Translations under genes and position numbers: made by a program
Notes under the pieces: generated by a model
What the model saw: only the letters and a program-made list of their open reading frames with translations
Databases searched by the model: none
What the model was told of the DNA's origin: nothing
Shown here: positions 53,130 to 62,167 of the stretch, in pieces
Layout of the letters: every line of letters begins with the position of its first letter
Numbering within the stretch: position 1 is the stretch's first letter
From: Mycobacterium noviomagense
GTDB taxonomy: Bacteria; Actinomycetota; Actinomycetes; Mycobacteriales; Mycobacteriaceae
Assembly (NCBI RefSeq): GCF_010731635.1
Contig: NZ_AP022583.1
Span: 2,232,001 to 2,296,000, forward strand
DNA: 64,000 nucleotides
Direction: 5' to 3'

Positions 53130-53681
53130 TCAGCGCCCGATGTGCGGCGGCAACGTAATCACGGTCGGCACTTGCGGGATCGTGATCACCGACGGCAGCG
53201 GCGGCAGGTTGGGGACGTGCGGTCGGTGCGGAGGCTGCTGGGCCGGTGGCGGCGCCTGCTGGGGCGGCGGAGCGGCGCCACCAGGCGGCGGCGGCGGTGG
53301 TGCCTCAGGTGCGCTGCTCTCGGTGGTCGTTGTGGTCGTGGTTGTCGGGCTCGTCGTGGTCGTGGTGGTCGTCGTGCTGGTCGACGACGTGGTGGAGGGC
53401 GCGCCACCGCCGCCACCACCGGTGGAAAGCTCGATGAGGCCGTAGATAATCAGTGCGATCAGTAGCACGACCAGCGCGCCCCATCCGACGAGCACCGCGC
53501 GCTTGCGATACCAAGGGGTGGGCGCGGCTTCGGCGTCGAGTGCTTCGAACTGGTCGGTGTTGTCCGGCTGCTCGGGCAACCCGTAAGCATCCGAATCGGG
53601 CCGCATCGGTCCGCCGGCGCCGTACTGCGCCATTTCGGTAGGCCGGTTGCTGGGGTCGTCCCGGCCGACGTCGCGTGCCAC
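53130..53681 (-). CDS. Single-pass Thr/Pro-rich membrane protein (183 aa)
   Basis: Starts at GTG 53681. The cytoplasmic part is acidic and contains one NRPTEMAQYGAGGP segment related to the EPTxY motif of its neighbour, then PTPWYRKRAVLVGWG, a helix (LVVLLIALIIYGLIELSTGG), a Gly run, a Thr run, a Pro/Gln-rich part and the end PNLPPLPSVITIPQVPTVIT followed by LPPHIGR. The last segment repeats the LPPLPxVI motif of the 52370 protein. Three genes with this plan in a row, next to the anchored Hsp70-like gene, suggest a shared envelope role. The function is not recognised. Confidence 0.82.
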   Translation of the reverse strand: MARDVGRDDPSNRPTEMAQYGAGGPMRPDSDAYGLPEQPDNTDQFEALDAEAAPTPWYRKRAVLVGWGALVVLLIALIIYGLIELSTGGGGGGAPSTTSSTSTTTTTTTTSPTTTTTTTTESSAPEAPPPPPPGGAAPPPQQAPPPAQQPPHRPHVPNLPPLPSVITIPQVPTVITLPPHIGR

Positions 53682-53738
53682 GGGACCGATCGTACTGATG
53701 CTGGGTAAACGCCGTGACCTTTGTTCGGGCTACCCGGT

Positions 53739-54668
53739 TCAGACCTGTCGCATCACCTGGGCGGCGAACAACTCCAGGTGATCGAGGTCAGCAAGATCCA
53801 GCAACTGCAGGTAAACCCGTTGCACGCCGGCCGAGGCGAAGGGACCCAGCCGATCAACGATCTGCTGGGGGCTGCCCACCACGGGGGAGTTGGAGCGCAT
53901 CTCCTCGAGGTCGCGGCCGATGGCGCCCGCCCGGCGGGTGAGCTCGGCGTCGTCACGTCCGGCGCAGAGCACGAAAGCCGCGGAATAGGTTATCGAATCC
54001 GTAGAGCGGCCCACGGAGTCGACGGCGTCGGCGACGCGCTGGTATTGGGTCTGCACGGCGTCCAGCGTCGCGAACGGCACGTTGAACTCGTCGGCGAACG
54101 TCGCGGCCAACGCCGGCGTTCGCTTGGCACCTAACCCACCGATGACGATCGGCGGATGCGGGCGCTGCACCGGCTTGGGTAGTGCGGGGCAGTCACACAG
54201 CGCGTAATGGGTTCCGGCGTAATCGAATGTTTCGCCGACCGGCGTCGTCCACAGCCCGGTGATGATCTCCAGTTGTTCGGTCAGCCGGGCGAACCGCTCG
54301 CCGGGTGGTGGGAACGGGATCCCGTAGGCCTGGTGTTCGCGCTCGAACCAGCCGGTGCCCATGCCGAGCTCCACCCTCCCGTCGCTCATCGCGTCGACTT
54401 GGGCGACCGACACGGCCAGCGGCCCGGGATGACGAAATGTAGCCGAGGTGACCAACGTGCCGAGCCGGATCGAGGACGTTTCTCGAGCGATCGCGCCCAG
54501 CGTCACCCACGAATCGGTGGGTCCGGGCATCCCGTCGCCGCTCATCGCCACGTAGTGATCGGACCGGAAGAACGCCGAGTAACCCAATCCTTCAGCGGCT
54601 TGGGCCACGGCAAGTTGGTCGGTGTAGCTGGCGCCTTGCTGGGGTTCGACGAATACCCGGAAGTCCAC
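53739..54668 (-). CDS. LLM-class F420-dependent oxidoreductase
   Basis: A 309-residue TIM-barrel of the luciferase-like family using coenzyme F420. Features: DFRVFVEPQQGASYTDQLAV, AFFRSDHYVAMSGDGMPGPT, the RLGTLVTSATFRHPGPLAVS strand (with the non-prolyl cis peptide region), RVELGMGTGWFEREHQAYGI, a typical GERFARLTEQLEIITGLW, PHPPIVIGGLGAKRTPALAA and VVGSPQQIVDRLGPFASAGV. The substrate is unknown. It lies 21 bases after the lipoprotein gene on the same strand, so they probably form an operon. Confidence 0.93.
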   Translation of the reverse strand: MDFRVFVEPQQGASYTDQLAVAQAAEGLGYSAFFRSDHYVAMSGDGMPGPTDSWVTLGAIARETSSIRLGTLVTSATFRHPGPLAVSVAQVDAMSDGRVELGMGTGWFEREHQAYGIPFPPPGERFARLTEQLEIITGLWTTPVGETFDYAGTHYALCDCPALPKPVQRPHPPIVIGGLGAKRTPALAATFADEFNVPFATLDAVQTQYQRVADAVDSVGRSTDSITYSAAFVLCAGRDDAELTRRAGAIGRDLEEMRSNSPVVGSPQQIVDRLGPFASAGVQRVYLQLLDLADLDHLELFAAQVMRQV

Positions 54669-54689
54669 GAGGCTCAGAGTACGGACAGC

Positions 54690-55247
54690 TCAGAACGTTT
54701 CGACGTTGTCGACGCTGACGAACATGCCATGGCCGGTGCGGTCGTTGGTGAACCGCGTTCCGTCGAGGGTCGCTGCGATGGTCCAGCCCTGCGCTGTGTA
54801 GGTGCGGTAATCGATGGTGACGGCGGGGATCGCGCCGATGTTGCCCAGCACCCACTGGACGGCGCCGCCGGCGGTGACGTTGACGCCGTTGGCGTGCTCA
54901 CCTTCGGTCATGGGGGAGTTGGTGAACGGCGCCTCACAACCGACACTCTCGATATCGATCTGGCAGCGCGTCTTACCGGATTTGGTCTCGATGAACACAT
55001 AGCCGTTCTCGTCGGGCGGCAGCGGGATGGCACCGGCCGGCGCTTGCGACGATGGCGGCGCCGGTTGCGGTGGGGTCTTGGGCGCCGGGGCCCGGCTGGG
55101 TCTGGGGAAGGACGGTTCGGTTGCCCCCGCCCCGGGCGACGCGATGGGTCTGCCGCCGACCGTCGAACTGCATCCTGCGACTATCAGGGCGCCAGCCAGC
55201 AGGCACCCAGCGGCCACGACAAGACGTTGTGTTTGCGATCTCCGCAC
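54690..55247 (-). CDS. Lipoprotein, LpqJ-like
   Basis: A 185-residue predicted lipoprotein. The signal peptide is RLVVAAGCLLAGALIVAGCS, with lipobox IVAG-C, so the mature N-terminal Cys is lipidated and the protein anchored outside. A Pro/Ala-rich spacer (PSRAPAPKTPPQPAPPSSQA) leads to a C-terminal domain with NGYVFIETKSGKTRCQIDIE, VGCEAPFTNSP (Cys pair for a disulfide) and YRTYTAQGWTIAATLDGTRF. By length and STVGGRPIASPGAGATEPSF it resembles Rv0344c (LpqJ), and the position after the Rv0338c-like gene fits, except that iniBAC are absent here. No ligand is known. Confidence 0.85.
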   Translation of the reverse strand: MRRSQTQRLVVAAGCLLAGALIVAGCSSTVGGRPIASPGAGATEPSFPRPSRAPAPKTPPQPAPPSSQAPAGAIPLPPDENGYVFIETKSGKTRCQIDIESVGCEAPFTNSPMTEGEHANGVNVTAGGAVQWVLGNIGAIPAVTIDYRTYTAQGWTIAATLDGTRFTNDRTGHGMFVSVDNVETF

Positions 55248-55328
55248 CCGTGCTCCCCTACCTGCACTACTCCGTTTAGCCTACGCACGCTGTGACGGAA
55301 GTGACTGCAGTGACGCGCCCGGTCTCGG

Positions 55329-55656
55329 TCAACCGGCCATCGCCGCATAGCCGTGTGCGAGGCCACGCAGTTGTGCGGCGCCGTCACCGGTGAAGGAGGC
55401 GCCGTGCAATGAGCGCCAAAGTGGTGGGCTGCAGCTGCGCCAACCGCTCGAGCGTCGGTCCCAGGTTGGTGCTCATCGCGGTCGCGCGGAAAGCCGCTTC
55501 GGCTTCCAAAGCCGCTGCGGCACAGTCGGATTCGGTGAGTGCGGGGCACTGACGGGTATGGGTGAGCAGATCGCCGGCCAGCAGCGTCGCCGTTGTTTCA
55601 TCGAACTACAGTCCGCTTTCCCAGCTGTGCGGCACATGCGGGGTGGCGATGAACCG
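55329..55656 (-). pseudogene. Remnant of a metallo-beta-lactamase-fold protein
   Basis: On the minus strand from about 55656 the frame reads RFIATPHVPHSWESGL, an in-frame TAG (55606-55608), then FDETTATLLAGDLLTH, the metal-site Asp region of an MBL fold, then ECDCAAAALEAEAAFRAT-like helices and LAQLQPTTLAL. After one extra base near 55408 it continues HGASFTGDGAAQLRGLAHGY and stops at 55329. The N-terminal HxHxDH motif is missing, so there is a truncation, a nonsense change and a frameshift. Between this remnant and the TetR gene (55657-55828) I see no further coding signal apart from the operator-like element. Confidence 0.75.
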
Positions 55657-55792
55657 TAGCCGGTGCCCCCGGCCGCGGTGACCGGGAAACCAGGGCGCAG
55701 GCACCTATCTGCGTGCCCGCGACCACGTCGAACACGTCGAGTGCAGCGACCTGGCCACCGGTCGCGACATCGACCAGCCCTAGTCGCCGCAC

Positions 55793-55817
55793 GAGTACGG
55801 TACTGGTCTGTACTACC
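55793..55817 (-). promoter_or_regulatory. Candidate TetR operator upstream of the 55829 TetR gene
   Basis: Read on the minus strand this element is GGTAGTACAGACCAGTACC followed by GTACTC. It shares GTAGT-N-GACC/GTCC and the exact GTACCGTACT block with 57302-57327 in front of mmpS. It ends 12 bases before ATG 55829, a position suited to self-repression. Function is inferred from the shared sequence. Confidence 0.5.
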
Positions 55818-55828
55818 CAGTCAGCTCT

Positions 55829-56437
55829 ATGGTGGGCGCTGTGACCCAAACTGCCGACACCGCCGCGGAGCCCTCACCGTGGTCACCCCGGGAGAGCGAG
55901 CTGCTTGCGGTGACGTTGCGGCTGCTGCAGGAACACGGGTACGACCGGTTGACCGTCGACGCGGTGGCCGCCACCGCGCGGGCCAGCAAGGCCACCGTCT
56001 ACCGGCGCTGGCCGTCGAAAGCCGAATTGGTGTTGGCCGCGTTCATCGAGGGCATCCGACAAGTCGCCGTCGCACCCGAGACTGGCAGCCTGCGCGGCGA
56101 TTTGGTGCGGGTCGGGGAAGTGATTTGCGAACATGGCCGCCAGCACGCCAGCACGATCCGCGCAGTGCTTGTCGAGGTGTCGCGCAACCCCGCGCTCAAC
56201 GACGTCATGCAACACCAGTTCCTCGTCAAGCGCAAAGCATTGATCCGCCACATTCTGCAGCAGGCCATCGACCGCGGTGAGATCGACGAGGCCGCCATCA
56301 ACGACGAACTGTGGGACCTGCTGCCCGGCTACCTCATCTTCCGGTCCATCATCGCGGGCCGGCCGCCCACGCTTGAGACCGTGCAGGCCCTAGTCGACGA
56401 TGTCATGATCCCGAGCCTCACCCGGGTGGCTAAGTGA
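55829..56437 (+). CDS. TetR-family transcriptional regulator
   Basis: A 202-residue repressor. The HTH is RESELLAVTLRLLQEHGYDR, then TVDAVAATARASKATVYRRW with the recognition helix ASKATVYRRWPSK, and a C-terminal ligand domain of the TetR_C type (LRGDLVRVGEVICEHGRQHA, LWDLLPGYLIFRSIIAGRPP). ATG 55829 is used; GTG 55841 with GGTGGG before it is an alternative four codons in. The shared operator-like sequence in its own promoter and in front of mmpS suggests that it controls the MmpS/MmpL exporter, a common arrangement in mycobacteria. The two are separated by the cutinase gene on the opposite strand. Confidence 0.91.
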   Translation: MVGAVTQTADTAAEPSPWSPRESELLAVTLRLLQEHGYDRLTVDAVAATARASKATVYRRWPSKAELVLAAFIEGIRQVAVAPETGSLRGDLVRVGEVICEHGRQHASTIRAVLVEVSRNPALNDVMQHQFLVKRKALIRHILQQAIDRGEIDEAAINDELWDLLPGYLIFRSIIAGRPPTLETVQALVDDVMIPSLTRVAK

Positions 56438-57196
56438 CTACAGGTGACTGACGACGAAGGCCGCGGCGTCGTTGGTCATCCCGTTCGTCAAGTACGCCGC
56501 ATGCGCGAGCGTCGGCGGCCCGCTGGGCGCGCCGTTGCAGATCGTGTCGTCGGGGGCGCACAAGTCGAGTGTTTTTGGCGCATACAGCGGGCCGATAGTG
56601 ATCGGCGGTGCGCCGTTCTCCGTCAGAAACTGATTCGAGGGTCGGCCGAACAGCGTCACCGCGGCGACATGGTTGGCGATCTCCGGCGGCATCGGCTGGG
56701 GGATGTACGAGACGTACTGAGCGGGCACTTCCTTCGGTATGGCCGCTGAGGTGACGAAGCCGGCCAACGCCGCGCCTTGGGAATATCCGCCGAGCACGAT
56801 CCTGGTGTTGGGGCAGTTCGCTGCCGTGGACTCGATGTGAGCGCCCGCGTCCCTAATGCCGTCGACAACTGTCCTGGCGAAGTCGATGCCCCCGCCGAAA
56901 TCGCTGCTGGCGGCGTAGTTGACCGGATAGACCGCGACCGACCGGCCACCGGCTTGGGCGTTCAGCGCGTCGACGAAGGCCTGTCCCACCCCGCCGACTC
57001 CAGGCGGCTCGCCGGTGCCGCGGGCGAACACCACCTCGACGTCGGGGCACGGCTGTGCTGATGTGGACGCGGGCGGCATGCTCAGCAGCGCCGCCGCGCT
57101 CGCCACCACAACAGCACTAAGCAGGGGAAGGCGGCCCCTTATCGCTGCCTTCAGCCGGCCTGCCCATTGATTGCGCATAGATCTGACGTCGTTCAT
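56438..57196 (-). CDS. Secreted cutinase-family serine esterase (Culp)
   Basis: A 252-residue exported esterase/lipase. ATG 57196 is chosen because GGGGG precedes it at a suitable distance; ATG 57202 or 57178 also fit. The signal peptide (RLPLLSAVVVASAAALLSMP) ends near STSAQ. The mature enzyme has PCPDVEVVFARGTGEPPGVG (oxyanion strand), the nucleophile motif VLGGYSQGAALAGF (Ser), and the Asp and His in LCAPDDTICNG and LAHAAYLTNGM. Four Cys form the expected two disulfides. Mycobacterial cutinase-like proteins hydrolyse lipids, phospholipids or carboxyl esters rather than plant cutin. It is convergent with the TetR gene, with no spacer between the stops, and divergent from mmpS. Confidence 0.94.
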   Translation of the reverse strand: MNDVRSMRNQWAGRLKAAIRGRLPLLSAVVVASAAALLSMPPASTSAQPCPDVEVVFARGTGEPPGVGGVGQAFVDALNAQAGGRSVAVYPVNYAASSDFGGGIDFARTVVDGIRDAGAHIESTAANCPNTRIVLGGYSQGAALAGFVTSAAIPKEVPAQYVSYIPQPMPPEIANHVAAVTLFGRPSNQFLTENGAPPITIGPLYAPKTLDLCAPDDTICNGAPSGPPTLAHAAYLTNGMTNDAAAFVVSHL

Positions 57197-57301
57197 TGCC
57201 AACCCCCACTGTATGGCTCAATCCCGACCAGATGCCAACGCTACAGACAACTGATGACCCTGGTGAGCAGATGCTCAACGAGCAGCGCTCGGTCATCCGT
57301 T

Positions 57302-57327
57302 GTAGTGTCCGGTCCCGTACCGTACTG
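57302..57327 (+). promoter_or_regulatory. Candidate TetR operator upstream of mmpS
   Basis: GTAGTGTCCGGTCCC followed by GTACCGTACTG, about 74 bases before the mmpS start. The GTACCGTACT core and the GTAGT and CC flanks match the element in front of the TetR gene (55793-55817, opposite orientation) with a two-base length difference. The core contains a GTAC-C-GTAC direct/inverted unit. Confidence 0.5.
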
Positions 57328-57400
57328 TTATTGCCGTCGACTCCCGCGTTGCAGACGGAGTCGCAAGCGGTCGCGTCGCCGGTTACCGAAAGGCCCAAAG

Positions 57401-57847
57401 GTGGCTGGGATTTCACCAACCCACGTCGTGAGGCGCTGGTGGATAGTGCTGGTCACCATCGCAGTGCTGGCGCTTGCGGGGTTCGGCGTATATAGGCTGC
57501 ACGGCATCTTCGGATCACACAACGACACGTCCACCCCGACCGGCGTCCTGAGCGAGGGCGTGCCGTTCAATCCCAAACACGTGGTCTACGAGGTCTTCGG
57601 TGACCCCGGGGCGGTGGCAACCATCAACTACCAAGACATCCATGCTGCGCCGCAGCGAGTCGACCACGCGCCGCTGCCGTGGAAGTACGAGGCCACCACC
57701 ACAGACCCCGCGGTCATCGCCAACCTGACCGCACAAGGTAACAGCAGCACCCTCGGGTGCCGCATCATCATCAACGACGAGGTGAAGGACGAGAGGACCG
57801 TCAACGAAGTGAACGCCTACACGTTCTGCCTGGACAAATCCGGATGA
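57401..57847 (+). CDS. MmpS-family membrane protein
   Basis: A 148-residue accessory protein of an MmpL transporter. GTG 57401 ([20 protein letters not shown]) is used, with AAAGG upstream; a later GTG at 57428 is possible. A short cytoplasmic end and one transmembrane helix ([20 protein letters not shown]) are followed by the periplasmic MmpS domain: [40 protein letters not shown], and the two Cys in [20 protein letters not shown] and [10 protein letters not shown] that form a disulfide. Its stop overlaps the mmpL start (ATGA at 57844-57847), so the pair is translationally coupled. Confidence 0.95.
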   Translation: MAGISPTHVVRRWWIVLVTIAVLALAGFGVYRLHGIFGSHNDTSTPTGVLSEGVPFNPKHVVYEVFGDPGAVATINYQDIHAAPQRVDHAPLPWKYEATTTDPAVIANLTAQGNSSTLGCRIIINDEVKDERTVNEVNAYTFCLDKSG

Positions 57848-60732
57848 GCAACCACAACGCCATACCGCACACCGTCCGCCGGCTCGCGGTGCCGATCATC
57901 CTGTTCTGGCTGGGCATCGCTGCCGTCACCAACATTGCGGTACCGAGATTGGAGGCCGTGGCGAAGGCGCATCAGGTGGGCATGAGTTCGCCTAGCGCGC
58001 CAAGTCTGCAGGCGATGAAGCACATCGGCAAGGTGTTTCAACAGTTTGACTCCGACAGTGCTGCCATGATCGTGCTGGAGGGCGACAAGCCGCTGGGCGA
58101 CGACGCCCACCGCTTCTACGACACGTTGATCCGCCGACTCGAGGCCGACAAGAAGCATGTCGAGCACATCCAGGATTTTTGGGGCGATCCGCTGACGGCC
58201 TCGGCCTCGCAGAGCAACGACGGCAAGGCCGCTTTGGTCCAGGTATATCTTGCCGGTAATCAAGGTGACGCATTAGCGGGCGAGTCCGTAGACGCCATCC
58301 GCGACATCGTCGATCACACGCCACCACCGAAGGGTGTCAAGGCCTATGTCGCCGGGCAGGCGCCGCTGATCACCGATCAGTTCGAGGTCGGCAACAAAGG
58401 AATATTGAAGGTCACGCTCATCACCTTCTTGGTGATCGTGGTGATGTTGGCTTGGGTCTATCGTTCCGCTGTCACCACACTGGTGGTACTAATCACGGTC
58501 CTTGTCGAACTGGCTGCGGCCCGGGGAGTCGTGGCCGTTCTGGGAAACCTGAACTTGATCCAGCTTTCGACTTTCTCGGTCAATATCCTCACGTTGCTGG
58601 CGATCGCCGCCGGCACAGACTACGCGATATTCGTTCTCGGCCGTTATCACGAGGCGCGTGCAGCCGGCGAAGATCGAAAGACCGCCTTCGACACGATGTT
58701 CCATGGCACCGCCCACGTCGTCTTGGGCTCGGGCCTGACGATCACCGGGGCGGTATTTTGCCTGAGGTTTGCCCGGCAGCCTTACTTTGAATCCATGGGC
58801 ATTCCCTCCGCAGTGGGTATGCTGGTTTCGGTTCTGAGCGCGCTTACCCTGGGCCCCGCCGTACTAGCGGTGGGCAGTCGGCTCGGCCTACTCGAACCCA
58901 AGGTCACCATTAGAATGCGGGGATGGCGGCGCATCGGCACCGCCATCGTGCGCTGGCCGGCGCCCATCCTTGCGGTGGCAATCGCTGTTGCGCTTATCGG
59001 TCTGCTTGCCCTGCCGGGATACAGAACAAGTTACGACTCTAAGCCCTACTTGCCGGCCGCGACCCCGGCCAAGATCGGATATGCGGCCGCCGAGCGGCAT
59101 TTTTCGCAGGCGCGGCTAAATCCTGAGCTGCTGATGGTCGAGGCGGATCATGACCTGCGCGATCCGGCCGACATGCTCCTCCTGGAGAGGGTGGCCAAAA
59201 ACGTCTTCCACACCCCGGGTATCGCGAAGGTGCAGGCGATTACCCGGCCCTTGGGGACGCCGCTCGACCATAGCTCGATACCGTTTCAGCTCAGCCAGCA
59301 AAGCGTCGGTCAAGTCATGAACCTGAAATACCAGCAAGACCGAGCGGCCGACCTGTTAAAGCAGGCAGCCGAGCTAAGGAAAACGATCAACATATTGCAG
59401 CAGCAATATGCTCTCCAACAGCAGGCGGCCGCCGCTACCCACGAGCAGACGCAAAGCTTTCACGACACGATCGCCACGATCAATGACCTTCGGGACAAGA
59501 TCGCCAACTTCGATGACTTCTTCCGGCCGATTCGCAGTTATTTTTACTGGGAGAAGCACTGCTACGATATCCCTGTTTGTTTCGCATTGAGAAATGTCTT
59601 TGACGCCATCGACGGCTTCGACGAGCTCGCCGAGCAGTTCACGAGTATCACCGCGTCGTTGGACAAATTGGATGCGCTCCAGCCGCAACTGGTGGCGCTG
59701 ATACCTCCCCAGATAGACAGCCAGATGACGAATCTGGAACTGACGCTGTCCAACTACGCCACCAACTCCGGGATCACCAACCAGTCGGCGTATGCGAACG
59801 ACAACCCGGCCGCGATGGGCCAAGCCTTCGACAAGGCAAAAAACGACGATTCCTTCTACCTGCCTCCGGAGGTGTTCTCGAACCCCGATTTCAAGCGGGG
59901 TCTGAAACTCTTTATGTCACCGAACGGCCGGGCCGCCGAGATGATCATCACCCATGAAGGTTATCCGGCGACGCCACAGGGCATCTCCCATGTTGACGCA
60001 ATCAAGAATGCAGCAAAAGAGGCCGTGAAGGGAACTCCCCTGGAGGGCTCCCACATCTATCTCGCCGGAACGGCGGCGACCTACAAAGACATCCAGGAAT
60101 CGGTGAAATATGACCTGATGATCGTTGGAATCGCAGCGTTGAGCCTGATTTTCCTGATCATGACGATCATCACCCGAAGCCTGGTCGCCGCGATCGTCAT
60201 TGTGGGCACGGTGGCCCTGTCGCTGGGCGCCTCATTTGGGCTCTCCGTGCTGGTCTGGCAGGACATTCTCGGTATCCAGTTGTATTGGGTCGTGCTGGCG
60301 CTGGCGGTCATTCTGCTGTTGGCGGTCGGATCCGACTACAACCTGCTGCTGATCTCGCGATTCAAAGAGGAAATCGGCGCCGGCCTGAAAACTGGGATTA
60401 TCCGCTCGATGGCTGGCTCTGGCTCGGTGGTCACGTCTGCTGGCCTGGTATTTGCTGCCACGATGGCGACTTTCGCCTTCGGTGCATTGGTGATTCTCGC
60501 TCAGGTGGGGACCACCATCGCGCTGGGCCTGCTGTTCGACACGCTGATCGTGCGGTCGTTTATGACTCCCTCTGTCGCAACGCTTTTGGGGCGCTGGTTC
60601 TGGTGGCCGCAGCGAGTGCGCCCGCGGCCGGCCAGTCAGATGCTTCGGCCCTACGGGCCGCGGTCGGCGGTTCGTCAACTGCTCTTGTGGGAAGACGACG
60701 ATAAAGTCGTGACTCCGACCGTTTCACGGTGA
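57844..60732 (+). CDS. MmpL-family RND transporter
   Basis: A 962-residue inner-membrane exporter of the MmpL4/MmpL5-like length class, starting at ATG 57844. It has TM1 ([20 protein letters not shown]), a first periplasmic loop with [20 protein letters not shown], a first helix bundle with the proton-relay Asp-Tyr in [20 protein letters not shown] (Asp near 259), a second large loop with a coiled-coil stretch ([20 protein letters not shown]), and a second bundle with [20 protein letters not shown] (second Asp-Tyr near 831). Substrates of the family are siderophores or envelope lipids; none can be named here. It is coupled to MmpS and probably controlled by the TetR at 55829. Confidence 0.95.
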   Translation: MSNHNAIPHTVRRLAVPIILFWLGIAAVTNIAVPRLEAVAKAHQVGMSSPSAPSLQAMKHIGKVFQQFDSDSAAMIVLEGDKPLGDDAHRFYDTLIRRLEADKKHVEHIQDFWGDPLTASASQSNDGKAALVQVYLAGNQGDALAGESVDAIRDIVDHTPPPKGVKAYVAGQAPLITDQFEVGNKGILKVTLITFLVIVVMLAWVYRSAVTTLVVLITVLVELAAARGVVAVLGNLNLIQLSTFSVNILTLLAIAAGTDYAIFVLGRYHEARAAGEDRKTAFDTMFHGTAHVVLGSGLTITGAVFCLRFARQPYFESMGIPSAVGMLVSVLSALTLGPAVLAVGSRLGLLEPKVTIRMRGWRRIGTAIVRWPAPILAVAIAVALIGLLALPGYRTSYDSKPYLPAATPAKIGYAAAERHFSQARLNPELLMVEADHDLRDPADMLLLERVAKNVFHTPGIAKVQAITRPLGTPLDHSSIPFQLSQQSVGQVMNLKYQQDRAADLLKQAAELRKTINILQQQYALQQQAAAATHEQTQSFHDTIATINDLRDKIANFDDFFRPIRSYFYWEKHCYDIPVCFALRNVFDAIDGFDELAEQFTSITASLDKLDALQPQLVALIPPQIDSQMTNLELTLSNYATNSGITNQSAYANDNPAAMGQAFDKAKNDDSFYLPPEVFSNPDFKRGLKLFMSPNGRAAEMIITHEGYPATPQGISHVDAIKNAAKEAVKGTPLEGSHIYLAGTAATYKDIQESVKYDLMIVGIAALSLIFLIMTIITRSLVAAIVIVGTVALSLGASFGLSVLVWQDILGIQLYWVVLALAVILLLAVGSDYNLLLISRFKEEIGAGLKTGIIRSMAGSGSVVTSAGLVFAATMATFAFGALVILAQVGTTIALGLLFDTLIVRSFMTPSVATLLGRWFWWPQRVRPRPASQMLRPYGPRSAVRQLLLWEDDDKVVTPTVSR

Positions 60733-60741
60733 TCGACGCTC

Positions 60742-61950
60742 TCAGCGCCGCACCCGCACCGGTACGTGGGACCAGCCGGCAACGTTTTGCATGCTGACGC
60801 GTCGGCAGCCCTCCCAGATGACCTCGTAGCGCGGCATGAAGTCCAACAGTTTCTCCAACGCGATCGCGCTTTCCATGCGGGCCAGCGCAGCACCGAGGCA
60901 GCTGTGAATCCCGTAGCCGAAGCCGAGGTTTTGCGCCTCCGTGCGGTCGCGGTCGATGTCGAACTTGTCGGCATCGGTGAACGCATCAGGGTCGCGGTTG
61001 GCTGAGCCGCCGAGCAGAAAAACCGGCTTGCCGGCCGGGATCGTTACGCCGTGCAAGTACACCGGCTTGAGCGAATAGCGCACGTTGTACTGCGCGGGCG
61101 CCTCGTAGCGCAGCACTTCCTCCACTGCTGCCGGGATCTTGCTGCGATCGTCGAGTAGTTTTTGCCACTGATCGGGGTTGCGCGCGAACAGCACCACCGC
61201 ATTGCCGACTAGCTTGGTGACGGTCTCGGCACCGGCACCGCCCAAAAGCACTGCGAAACCGGTGATTTCGACATCGTCCAGGCGAGTCGTCTGGCCGTCG
61301 TCACGCTCGACTTCGGCAGCAATCAGCGCGCTGATCATGTCGTCCTGCGGGTGCTCGCGCCGCTGCTGGATGAGATCGTAGTAGACTATTCCGATCTTGG
61401 TCACCGCGTCCCAGCCGCCCTCGTCCATCTCGATTTGGCCCGGTTCGCGGTGCAGCGATCTGTCGACCCAGTGGCGAATTTGTTGGCGGTGCTCGGGTGG
61501 CACACCGAGCATCGTGGTGATCACTTCCACCGGAAACAGCGCCGAAAAGTCTTGGACCACATCGAACTGGTCGGGGTTGACCGCCGACAGGAACCCGTCG
61601 ATCAGTTCGGTGACCATCGGTTTCAACGCGCCGATCGCACGCGGGGTGAACACCTTGTTGACCAGGCTGCGCATCCGGCGATGTTCGGGCGGATCCATGA
61701 AGATAAGGGACTTCTGCTCCGGCGGCAGCCCGCCGCTCTTCACCATCGCCAGATCGACGCCGCGCGCCGAGGAATAGGTCTCGTGGTCCTTGAACGCGGC
61801 CGCGACGTCTTCATGGCGGGTCAGCGCATAGAAGTCGTGTTGCTCGTCGTAATAGACCGGTGCTTCCTGCCGCATTCGGCGGTAGGTCTCATACGGGTCG
61901 TTGAAGAACTCGTCTGAAAACGGATCGAACACCAACTGCGGCTTGGTCAT
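60742..61950 (-). CDS. Cytochrome P450
   Basis: A 402-residue soluble bacterial P450 monooxygenase. Conserved features: the I-helix GFAVLLGGAGAETVTKLVGN (the AGAET oxygen-activation motif), the ExxR in AAVEEVLRYEAPAQYN, the R of the PERF-like segment DADKFDIDRDR and the haem loop LGFGYGIHSCLGAALARMES with the thiolate Cys. Redox partners (ferredoxin and reductase) are not adjacent. The substrate is unknown. It is convergent with mmpL, with nine bases between the stops, and divergent from the WS/DGAT gene. Confidence 0.95.
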   Translation of the reverse strand: MTKPQLVFDPFSDEFFNDPYETYRRMRQEAPVYYDEQHDFYALTRHEDVAAAFKDHETYSSARGVDLAMVKSGGLPPEQKSLIFMDPPEHRRMRSLVNKVFTPRAIGALKPMVTELIDGFLSAVNPDQFDVVQDFSALFPVEVITTMLGVPPEHRQQIRHWVDRSLHREPGQIEMDEGGWDAVTKIGIVYYDLIQQRREHPQDDMISALIAAEVERDDGQTTRLDDVEITGFAVLLGGAGAETVTKLVGNAVVLFARNPDQWQKLLDDRSKIPAAVEEVLRYEAPAQYNVRYSLKPVYLHGVTIPAGKPVFLLGGSANRDPDAFTDADKFDIDRDRTEAQNLGFGYGIHSCLGAALARMESAIALEKLLDFMPRYEVIWEGCRRVSMQNVAGWSHVPVRVRR

Positions 61951-62167
61951 CGCATCCCCTCGTCATCAATGCGACCCCGGTCGCCACTGCTGTTGTCGAT
62001 GCAGAGCATCCGGCTCATGCTGAGCACCTGCTTAGCATGCGGCTGCTCGAGCGGTCAAGCTGCTGGGCCGCCGCCGAAAAGACCGGGTTTCGAAAGTCCA
62101 CTGATGCGGCCTTGATCGGTGATTCGATGGAGCCACAAAGCGCGCCAGTCGAATCGGCGAGGTTGGT

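Noticed and set aside
55390..55659. Plus-strand 89-residue frame in the TetR upstream region
   Set aside because: It is antisense to the metallo-beta-lactamase remnant and has no similarity to known proteins.
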